A model generated the notes under the pieces. It saw only the letters and a program-made list of their open reading frames with translations. It did not search any database and was not told the DNA's origin. This document shows, in pieces, positions 37,366 through 44,218 of a stretch of DNA of 64,000 bases (the stretch's first letter is position 1; every line of letters begins with the position of its first letter). The stretch is from GMQP-bins7 sp963776565 (GTDB taxonomy: Bacteria > Actinomycetota > Thermoleophilia > Gaiellales > Gaiellaceae), in the NCBI GenBank assembly GCA_963776565.1, contig CAVZNF010000002.1, positions 62,001-126,000 of the forward strand, given 5' to 3'. A program made the position numbers and the translations under genes.

Positions 37366-37387
37366 GAGGAGGCCCGAGGGCCTCCTC
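37366..37387 (-). terminator. Rho-independent-type terminator of the pot operon
   Basis: Inverted repeat GAGGAGGCCC / GGGCCTCCTC (37366-37375 and 37378-37387). On the minus strand it is followed by TTATTTGT, so it terminates the gabT-potADBC transcript coming from the right. The 150 bp between it and potC (37388-37537) hold no supported gene. Confidence 0.85.
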
Positions 37388-37537
37388 ATCGCGGTGGCCG
37401 TGAGCTGATCCCGGCTCCAACGCGCTCGAATCGGATACAAACATCGGGGAACCGCCGACCTGCTGTTCGCCCCCGAATGGCTACTGCGGTCTCGGCGGAA
37501 CCGGCGTCTCGTGCCCGATCGGGCTCGCCGCCGCGTC

Positions 37538-38395
37538 CTAGCTAGACCTGCGTCTCGATCGGCCGCCGCGGTCGCGCCCTTGTCGGGTCGGTCCGACTGC
37601 AGCCCTCCGCCCGCGATGCGCTGGGCGATCCAGACAGGGATGATCGACGACGAAGATGACGAAGAGCGCGACGACGTTCACGATCGGAAGCTCGCGCGGG
37701 CGCCCGAAGTTCGTGTAGATCCAGATCGGGAGCGTCTGCTGCGCACCTGACGTGAAGATCGTGACGACGACCTCGTCGAACGAGAGCGCGAACGCGAGGA
37801 GTGCGGCGGCGAGGAGCGCAGTACGAAACTGCGGGAAGGTCACGTACCGGAACGTCTGCCAGGTGTCGGCGCCGAGATCCATCGAGGCCTCCTGGAGCGG
37901 ACCGCCGATCCGCCGCGCCCGCGCGACCGCGTTGTTGTAGACGACGACGATGCAGAACGTCGCGTGCCCGATGATGATCGTCCAGATGCTGAAGCTGATG
38001 CCGATCGGCCTCAGGACGTTCAGGATCGTCGCCTGGAGCGCGAGCCCCGTGATGATCCCCGGCAGCGCGATCGGGAGGATGACGAGGAACGAGATCGTCT
38101 CGCGCCCGAAGAACCTCGAGCGCGAGACGGCGAGCGCAGCGAGCGTGCCGAGGACGAGCGCAATGGCCGTGGCGCCGAGCGCGGCCTCGACCGACAGCTT
38201 CAGGGCGTCGCGGACGTCGGGGTTGTGCCACGCGACACCGAACCACTTCGTCGTGTAGCTCTCGATCGGCCAGGTCTGGGAGATGTTCTCGTTGAACGCG
38301 TAGATCCCGATCACGACCAGGGGGAGATAGATGAAGGCGAGGGTTGCTCCCGCGCCGAGGCGGAGGAGCACGCGCGTGAGACGGGTCTCGACCAT
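37538..38395 (-). CDS. potC: Spermidine/putrescine ABC transporter permease PotC (frameshift near its end)
   Basis: Inner-membrane permease of the polyamine importer, ~280 residues. It has six hydrophobic segments, the first being ATLAFIYLPLVVIGIYAF, and the ABC-contact EAA loop QEASMDLGADTWQTFRYVTFP. The C-terminus breaks near 37648: removing one G restores ALFVIFVVIIPVWIAQRIAGGG. After repair the exact stop is unclear because overlapping TAG codons lie at 37538-37544 in two frames; the end given is the outer one. Its ATG overlaps the potB stop (TGATG). Confidence 0.88.
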   Translation of the reverse strand: MVETRLTRVLLRLGAGATLAFIYLPLVVIGIYAFNENISQTWPIESYTTKWFGVAWHNPDVRDALKLSVEAALGATAIALVLGTLAALAVSRSRFFGRETISFLVILPIALPGIITGLALQATILNVLRPIGISFSIWTIIIGHATFCIVVVYNNAVARARRIGGPLQEASMDLGADTWQTFRYVTFPQFRTALLAAALLAFALSFDEVVVTIFTSGAQQTLPIWIYTNFGRPRELPIVNVVALFVIFVVDHPCLDRPAHRGRRAAVGPTRQGRDRGGRSRRRSS

Positions 38396-39294
38396 CAGAG
38401 GCTCTCGAACGCCCCGAGTCGCTTCGCCACGAACAGGTATGCGGTCATGACCGCGACGGGAACCATCGCGTACGCTGCAGCCACCGGGAGGTTCGTTCCT
38501 CGATCGCCGTAGATCAGCGTGCCGATGAACTGCTGGTCGGCGATCAGGGACGGCAGGATGTAGTCACCGAGCGTCAGCGAGAACGTGAAGATCGAGCCGG
38601 CTACGAGCGCCGGGAAGACGAGCGGGAGGATGACCTTCGCGAACGTCCTCAGCGAGCGCGCGCCGAGATCGGCGGACGCCTCGAGCAGCGACGGCGAGAT
38701 GCGCTCGAGCCCCGCGTAGATGGGGAGAACCATGAACGGAAGCCACAGGTACGTGAAGGCGAGCCAGAGCCCGAATGTCGACTTCCCCTGGATCTCGAGG
38801 CCGAAAGGAGCCAGGAGCCAGTTGATGATGCCTTGCTGTCCGAGCATCGTCCGCCAGATGTACGCCTTGACGAGGTAGCTCGCCGCCAGCGGCATGAGAA
38901 CTGCGACGACGAGGATGTTCCGCGTCCGCGGAGCCGCAACCCGCGCCATGTAGTACGCAAGGGGGAAGGCCAGAACCGCGTCGGCGATCGTGACGTACAC
39001 GGCCATGCTGATCGTCCGCACGGCGACGTCCCGGTACACGGGCTCGTCCGCGATCTCCCTGAAGTTGTCGAGCGTCCACGTGTGGACGATCTCGGTCCCG
39101 AGGATCCCGCCGATGCTCCAGAACGCCGCGAGGAAGAGGACGAACAGCGATCCGAGGTAGATGACGAGCATCCACCCGAGCGGCGCGGCGAGCAGCCCGC
39201 CGAGTCGCGCCCGCTCGTGGCGGACGAAGAAGGTGGAGATCCGCCGCCCCGGGTTCCTCCGGGGCGGCGGATCGACGTGCGGTACCGAGGTCAT
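38395..39294 (-). CDS. potB: Spermidine/putrescine ABC transporter permease PotB
   Basis: The second permease of the importer, 299 residues. It has an N-terminal cytoplasmic stretch, about six transmembrane helices (first LAAPLGWMLVIYLGSLFVLFL), and the EAA loop LLEASADLGARSLRTFAKVILP. It also has the FTFSLTLGDYILPSLI segment near the C-terminus, typical of PotB/PotH. It is 18 bp downstream of potD and overlaps potC. Confidence 0.92.
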   Translation of the reverse strand: MTSVPHVDPPPRRNPGRRISTFFVRHERARLGGLLAAPLGWMLVIYLGSLFVLFLAAFWSIGGILGTEIVHTWTLDNFREIADEPVYRDVAVRTISMAVYVTIADAVLAFPLAYYMARVAAPRTRNILVVAVLMPLAASYLVKAYIWRTMLGQQGIINWLLAPFGLEIQGKSTFGLWLAFTYLWLPFMVLPIYAGLERISPSLLEASADLGARSLRTFAKVILPLVFPALVAGSIFTFSLTLGDYILPSLIADQQFIGTLIYGDRGTNLPVAAAYAMVPVAVMTAYLFVAKRLGAFESL

Positions 39295-39312
39295 GGCAGC
39301 AACCCGTTCGGT

Positions 39313-40512
39313 CTAGCCCTTGACCTCCTTCCACGCGGTCCGCCAGTCCTCGTACGTCTTGCAGACATCGCCCCGGTCGTCACCGCAGTTGGCCTGCGGC
39401 GTGTTCCAGTAGTAGACGTTGTCCCAGTACGACTCGTCGTCCGCGTGGTAGTTCGTGCAGGTGTTCGGGTCGGACGTCTTCTCACATGCCTTGGCATTCG
39501 ATGGAGCCTCGCCGAAGTACTCTGCGACCTTCGCATTCGCATCCGGCGAGATGATGTAGTTCATCCAGAGGTACATGCAGTTCGGATGCGCGGCCTTCGA
39601 GTAGATCATCCACGTGTCCGACCACCCGGTCGTTCCCTCCTTGGGAACGAGCGCAGTGACAGTCAGCGGCGGCTTCTCGGCGGCCATGAGGTTGACCTGA
39701 TACGGCCAGGTGGTCCCGACCACCGTCTCTCCCGACTTGAACGTCGTCACCTGATCCGCGTACGTGACCCCGTCCCAGTACTTGCCGATGTTCGGCCGCT
39801 GCTGCTTCAGGAGGTCGATCGCAGCATTGAACTGGTCCTCGTCGAGCTCGTACGGATCCTCGATGCCGAGGTCCGGTTGGGTCGCCTTGAGGTAGATGGC
39901 GGCGTCGGCGATGAAGATCTGGTTGTCGTAGATCGACAGCTTGCCCTTGTAGTCGGTTCCGGGCCAGATCGGCTCCCAGCTGTCGGTGTCCTTCGGCAGA
40001 ACCGTGTTGTTGAAGATCATGTCGTTCACGCCGCGCCCGTGAGGCACGCCGTAGCCGACGCCGTCGACCGTGTTGTACGACTGGCCCTTGAGGCCCTCGT
40101 ACACGTCCGCGTAGTTCGGGATCAGGTCGAAGTTCACGGGCGCGACATCGCCTTTCGCGATGAGCCGCAGCGTCGCGTCGCCCGACGCGGAGACGCCGTC
40201 GTATGCGCCCGTCGAGACGAGATCGACCATGTCGTCGGAGCTGGCACCGTCATGCGTGTTCACCTTGCAGCCGGTCTCCTGCGTGAACTGGTCGGCCCAC
40301 GACTTGTCGGCGTAGCCGGCCCAGATGACGAGGTTGACCTCACCCTCGTTCTTCGCGTTCGCCTGGATCTCCTCGAGCGTCGAGCCGAGACCCTCGATGT
40401 CCGTGCTCGCAGAGCTGTCGTCGCTCCCTCCACCGCAGCCCGCAGCAACCACGCTGAGTGCAGCGACGAGCAGCGCGAGCGCTGCCCACACTCCGATGCG
40501 CTTCCCTCTCAT
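39313..40512 (-). CDS. potD: Polyamine-binding lipoprotein PotD/PotF-like
   Basis: A 399-residue extracellular substrate-binding lipoprotein. The signal peptide ends in the lipobox VVAAGC followed by a Gly/Ser/Asp linker. The mature domain is a type II periplasmic-binding fold with NLVIWAGYADKSW, GYGVPHGRGVNDMIFN and the WPYQVNLMAA region. C-terminal sections are rich in Trp and Cys (YWDNVYYWNTPQANC, CKTYEDWRTAW), which is more cysteine than usual and suggests extra disulfides. ATG 40512 overlaps the potA stop (ATGA). Substrate (putrescine, spermidine or a related amine) is inferred from the operon. Confidence 0.9.
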   Translation of the reverse strand: MRGKRIGVWAALALLVAALSVVAAGCGGGSDDSSASTDIEGLGSTLEEIQANAKNEGEVNLVIWAGYADKSWADQFTQETGCKVNTHDGASSDDMVDLVSTGAYDGVSASGDATLRLIAKGDVAPVNFDLIPNYADVYEGLKGQSYNTVDGVGYGVPHGRGVNDMIFNNTVLPKDTDSWEPIWPGTDYKGKLSIYDNQIFIADAAIYLKATQPDLGIEDPYELDEDQFNAAIDLLKQQRPNIGKYWDGVTYADQVTTFKSGETVVGTTWPYQVNLMAAEKPPLTVTALVPKEGTTGWSDTWMIYSKAAHPNCMYLWMNYIISPDANAKVAEYFGEAPSNAKACEKTSDPNTCTNYHADDESYWDNVYYWNTPQANCGDDRGDVCKTYEDWRTAWKEVKG

Positions 40513-41544
40513 TTCGTTCCTCCCTCCGATTCGTCTATCACGGACTCCTGTTCCGGGCGCCACTCGAGCGACACCCGGCGTCCTTTCGCCTCGAGCACCT
40601 CGCTCGAGCCTTCGTCGAGGTTCTGGGCGAGCACCTGGAGCTCGCCACCCCGGTCGAGCGTGACGTGATAGCGCGTCACCGGCCCGACGTACTGCACGTC
40701 GCGGACGAGTCCCTGCTCGACGTGCGCCCCTACGTCCGCAGCCTCACCCTCCATGAGGAGGTTGATCTTCTCAGGTCGCACGGTGTAGCGCCGTCCATCG
40801 CGCTCGATGACGTTCGAGACGCCCGACGAATCCTGCGATGAACTCGCTCTGCGGGTGCTCGTAGACCTCTGCCGGCGGCCCGATCTGCTCGATCCTGCCC
40901 TGGTTGAAGACGGCGAGCCGGTCGGACATCGTCAGCGCCTCTTCCTGGTCGTGCGTCACGTAGACGAACGTGATGCCGACCTCGCGCTGGATCGACTTGA
41001 GCTCGATCTGCATCTCCTGCCGGAGCTTGAGGTCGAGCGCGCCGAGCGGCTCGTCGAGGAGGAGCACCTTCGGCCGGTTCACGATGGCGCGCGCGAGCGC
41101 AACACGCTGCCTCTGCCCACCGGAGAGCTGCGACGGCTTGCGGTCGCCATAGCCTCCGAGCCGGACCATCTCCAGCGCATCGGCGGCGCGAGAGCCCCGC
41201 TCGCCTTTCTTCACCTTCTTCACCATGAGTCCGTACTCGACGTTCTGCAGCACGGTCATGTGCGGGAAGAGCGCGTAGTCCTGGAAGACCGTGTTCACGG
41301 GCCGGTCATAGGGCGGAAGCCGCGAGACGTCCTCGCCCGCGAGCTCGATCGTCCCCGAGTCGGGTGTTTCGAACCCGGCAATCATGCGAAGCGTCGTCGT
41401 CTTGCCCGAACCAGACGGACCGAGCATGGTGAAGAACTCTCCGGCCGAGATTTCGAGGTCGATTCCGTCGACCGCGACGACCTCTCCGTAGCGCTTGGTC
41501 AGGCCTTTGACGCTGATGTCCGGCGCGCTCGCCTCAGGCGCCAA
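40509..41544 (-). CDS. potA: Spermidine/putrescine ABC transporter ATPase PotA (frameshifted in this sequence)
   Basis: Importer ATPase, ~344 residues when repaired. Walker A GPSGSGKTTTLRMIAG, Q-loop VFQDYALFPHMT, signature LSGGQRQRVALARA, Walker B VLLLDEPLGALD and H-loop THDQEEAL are present. The C-terminal TOBE domain is in another frame from about 40825. Removing one G gives FIAGFVGVSNVIERDGRRYT, leading into VRPEKINLLMEG. The start is TTG at 41544, inside the end of gabT (11-bp overlap). Product of the gabT-potADBC operon. Confidence 0.92.
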
Positions 41545-42805
41545 GCGACTCCTCCAGGATGGCGAGCCCCTCGTCCAACTCGTCCGGCGCGATGTTGAGA
41601 GGGGGTAGCAGGCGGATCACGTTGCCGTAGAGGCCGCACGAGAGGAGGATCAAGCCGCGCTCGAAGGCTGCGTCCACGACTGCTTTGGCGCGGTCGGGCG
41701 TGCGCTCGGCGAACTCGAAGGCGAGCATCGAGCCAAGGCCGCGCACCTCGCCGATCTCCGCGTAGCGCGAGGCGATGTCGTCGAGACGCGCTCGGAGCGT
41801 GACTCCGAGCTCGCGTGCCTGGGCGAGGAACTCCGGTTCGGTCACGACATCGAGGACCGCCAACGCCGCAGCGCACGAGAGCGGGTTGCCGCCGAACGTG
41901 CCACCGAGGCCGCCCGGCGGAACGGCGTCCATCACCTCGGCGCCACCGGTCACGCCGGCGAGCGGCAGACCGCCGCCGATCGACTTCCCGAAGACGGTCA
42001 TGTCCGGCTCGGCTCCGGCGTATTGCTCGACCGCCCACATCGTCCCGGTGCGCCCGACGCCGGACTGGACCTCGTCCGAGACCCAGAGGATCCCGTGCTC
42101 GCGGCAGAGCTCGTGGAGCTTCGCGAGATAGTCCGGCGGCATCGCGACGAACCCGCCTTCTCCCTGAACCGGCTCGAGGACGACACATGCGACGGTCGAC
42201 GGGTCGACGTCGGCCTTGAAGAGGTGCTCGAGCGCGGCGATCGAGTCGTCCGAGGAGATGCCGTGATACGGGTAGGGCGCCGGCGCGCGGTAGACCTCCG
42301 GCGCGAACGGCCCGAAGCCCGCCTTGTACGGCTTCACCTTGCTCGTCATCGTCATCGCGAGCAGCGTGCGCCCATGGAAGGCGTTGTCGAAGGCGATGAC
42401 CGCCTGGCGTCCGGTCGCCCAGCGCGCGATCTTCACGGCGTTCTCGATCGCCTCCGCACCCGTGTTCACGAGGATCGAGCGCTGCTCCCCGCCACCGCAC
42501 GGCGACAGCTCGGCGAGTCGGCGGCAGACCTCCACGTACGGCTCGTACACGCCGATCATGAAGCACTGGTGCAGGTAGCGATCGGCCTGCTCCTTGATCG
42601 CCTCGACGATCGCCGCATTGCGGTGGCCAGTGTTCTGGCACCCGATGCCACCCGCGAAGTCGATGTAGCTGCGACCGTCCGGATCGGTGACGCGCGCTCC
42701 CTCCGCGTGCGCGACGACGAGCTTCGGCGTCGACATCCCGGGAGCGACGTAGCGCGCGCGGTCGGCGAGGATCCGCTCGGCCGCGGAGGTATCGGTGGGC
42801 TGCAT
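41534..42805 (-). CDS. gabT: 4-aminobutyrate aminotransferase
   Basis: A class III PLP aminotransferase, 423 residues. Motifs: DPDGRSYIDFAGGIGCQNTGH, the PLP-phosphate loop NTGAEAIENAVKIAR, AFHGRTLLAMTMTSKV, the VVLEPVQGEGGF glutamate, VSDEVQSGVGRTG with the cofactor Asp and the PLP lysine in VFGKSIGGGLPLAGV, followed by GGTFGGNPLSCAAA. It converts GABA plus 2-oxoglutarate to succinate semialdehyde and glutamate; putrescine aminotransferase is an alternative. Being first in an operon with a polyamine importer fits putrescine-to-GABA breakdown. The operon promoter must lie in 42806-42884. Confidence 0.9.
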   Translation of the reverse strand: MQPTDTSAAERILADRARYVAPGMSTPKLVVAHAEGARVTDPDGRSYIDFAGGIGCQNTGHRNAAIVEAIKEQADRYLHQCFMIGVYEPYVEVCRRLAELSPCGGGEQRSILVNTGAEAIENAVKIARWATGRQAVIAFDNAFHGRTLLAMTMTSKVKPYKAGFGPFAPEVYRAPAPYPYHGISSDDSIAALEHLFKADVDPSTVACVVLEPVQGEGGFVAMPPDYLAKLHELCREHGILWVSDEVQSGVGRTGTMWAVEQYAGAEPDMTVFGKSIGGGLPLAGVTGGAEVMDAVPPGGLGGTFGGNPLSCAAALAVLDVVTEPEFLAQARELGVTLRARLDDIASRYAEIGEVRGLGSMLAFEFAERTPDRAKAVVDAAFERGLILLSCGLYGNVIRLLPPLNIAPDELDEGLAILEESLGA

Positions 42806-42884
42806 CGCAGGATTATCTGCGCGCGCGAGGTTTGGGGCAACTAGGAGGGTCTCGGCGCGCGACCGACTTACCCTATGAAGCCGC

Positions 42885-42957
42885 GCCGGAGTAGCTCAGC
42901 TGGTAGAGCAGCCGCTTTGTAAGCGGCAGGCCGTGGGTTCGAGTCCCGCCTCCGGCT
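42885..42957 (+). tRNA. tRNA-Thr (anticodon TGT)
   Basis: The cloverleaf is complete: acceptor arms 42885-42891 and 42950-42956 (GCCGGAG/CTCCGGC), D-arm GCTC...GAGC, anticodon stem GCCGC/GCGGC with loop TTTGTAA (anticodon TGT at 42918-42920), T-arm GTGGG TTCGAGT CCCGC and discriminator T. CCA is not encoded. It lies next to sigH; in many relatives tRNA genes sit between sigH and rpmG-secE-nusG. Confidence 0.97.
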
Positions 42958-42975
42958 CTCTCGTCAACGTGGGCG

Positions 42976-43641
42976 TCAGGCGAGCACTTCACGCGTCTTC
43001 TGGTGCGCGAGGATCTTCCGCTTGACGCGCTGCAAGGCGTTGTCGATCGTCTTCGTGTCGCAATCGAGATCCTCGGCCATGTCCTCGTAGGAGTTGCCCT
43101 CGAGGTACAGCGTGAGCGCCTGCGCCTCGAGCGACGAGAGGCCGCTGCCGAGCGTGAAGACGAGGCTCTGGAGCTCCTCGGTCGAGATGACGCAGACGGA
43201 CGGGTCGTTCACGCTCGGGCCCGGGAGCGCGTCGCCGAGCGTGCAGTCGCCTTCGGACTCCTGACCAGCAGGCGTGTGACTGAACGAGACGTACGTGTTC
43301 AGCGGGGAGTGCTTGAACCGCGTCGCCGTCTTGATCGCCGTGATGATCTGGCGCGTCACACACAGCTCGGCAAAGCTGCGGAACGAGGTCTCCTTGTCGG
43401 GCCGGAAGTCGCGCACGGCCTTGTACAGGCCGATCATCCCTTCCTGGATGAGGTCGTCGCCGTCGCCGCCCGCGAGGAAGTAGGAGCTCGCCTTGAGGCG
43501 AACGAACCCCGTGTACCTGCGCATCAGGTCGTCGAGCGCCTGCTGGCTTCCGTTTCGCGCCTTCATGACGAGCTGGAGATCCTCGAGCTCTCGCTGGATC
43601 TTCTGGGCTGGCTTCAGTGCGGTGGCGGTCCGAGCGGCCAT
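42976..43641 (-). CDS. sigH: RNA polymerase sigma factor of the SigH/Sigma-30 type
   Basis: A 221-residue group-3-like sigma-70 factor. Region 2 reads GGDGDDLIQEGMIGLYKAVRDF and FRSFAELCVTRQIITAIKTAT; region 4 reads LSSLEAQALTLYLEGNSYEDMAEDLDCDTKTIDNALQRVKRK with the helix-turn-helix, written here as one block longer than a single motif. It closely follows Bacillus SigH in both regions. In Firmicutes sigH lies beside yacP (NYN) and rlmB; here those genes are 7 kb to the right, with a signalling block between. The organism need not sporulate: this sigma subtype is retained in some non-sporulating actinobacterial lineages. A promoter is proposed at 43733-43761. Confidence 0.88.
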   Translation of the reverse strand: MAARTATALKPAQKIQRELEDLQLVMKARNGSQQALDDLMRRYTGFVRLKASSYFLAGGDGDDLIQEGMIGLYKAVRDFRPDKETSFRSFAELCVTRQIITAIKTATRFKHSPLNTYVSFSHTPAGQESEGDCTLGDALPGPSVNDPSVCVISTEELQSLVFTLGSGLSSLEAQALTLYLEGNSYEDMAEDLDCDTKTIDNALQRVKRKILAHQKTREVLA

Positions 43642-43732
43642 GCCTTACCCCCGTGTCGACGGCTTTCGCGAAACCTGCAATCGGGGTGATCATGCTGCCC
43701 GTCGTGCAAGTCTCACCTTGAAGTTGAGGGAG

Positions 43733-43761
43733 AACCTAGCACCATTGCGCAGGCGTTACAA
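43733..43761 (-). promoter_or_regulatory. Candidate sigma-70-type promoter for sigH
   Basis: On the minus strand TTGTAA (43761-43756) and TAGGTT (43738-43733) are separated by 17 bp, ~90 bp before the sigH ATG. The region 43642-43861 otherwise holds no gene. It also carries a perfect 10-bp palindrome, AACATATGTT, at 43791-43800, midway between the divergent sigH and receiver genes, a possible operator. Confidence 0.45.
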
Positions 43762-43861
43762 GGGCTTTGCGAGAATTGCAGAATGCTAAGAACATATGTT
43801 CGCCCGCGATGTGCGGTTCACCGCACCACGCCGACAGTGCCGGTCTGCCACGATCTGCCAC

Positions 43862-44218
43862 ATGGGCCGCACCGTGCTGATCGTCGACGACCATCCGAGC
43901 TTTCGGGCCTCTGCGCGCGCCATGCTCGAGTCGGAAGGATTCGACGTGATCGGCGAGGCGGCGGACGGCACGTCGGCACTCGAAGCGGTGGACGCGCTCG
44001 CGCCCGATGTCGTCGTGCTCGACGTCCAGCTTCCCGACATGTCCGGGTTCGACGTCTGTGCGGAGCTCGAGCGCCGTAGCGGCACGGCCCCCGAGGTGAT
44101 TCTCGTATCGAGTCGAGACCTGTCCGACTACGGGGAGCTCGTGACTGCATCGTGCGCGTGCGGATTCGTCCCCAAGGGCGAGCTGTCCGGCGACCTCGTC
44201 TCCGCCCTCCTCGCTTGA
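43862..44218 (+). CDS. Single-domain response regulator (receiver only)
   Basis: A 118-residue CheY-like receiver from ATG 43862. It has LIVDDHPSFR with the acidic pair, the phospho-acceptor Asp in VVVLDVQLPDMSGFDV, the switch Ser in ILVSSRD and the Lys in FVPKGELS. There is no output domain, so it must act by binding another protein or as a phosphate sink. Its stop overlaps the TTG start of the histidine kinase (TTGA). The same frame continues upstream to an ATG at 43796, but that adds 22 residues with no receiver character. Confidence 0.88.
   Translation: MGRTVLIVDDHPSFRASARAMLESEGFDVIGEAADGTSALEAVDALAPDVVVLDVQLPDMSGFDVCAELERRSGTAPEVILVSSRDLSDYGELVTASCACGFVPKGELSGDLVSALLA

Noticed and set aside
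37388..37537. Possible extra tRNA or small RNA downstream of potC
   Set aside because: No cloverleaf can be drawn and no anticodon arm fits.
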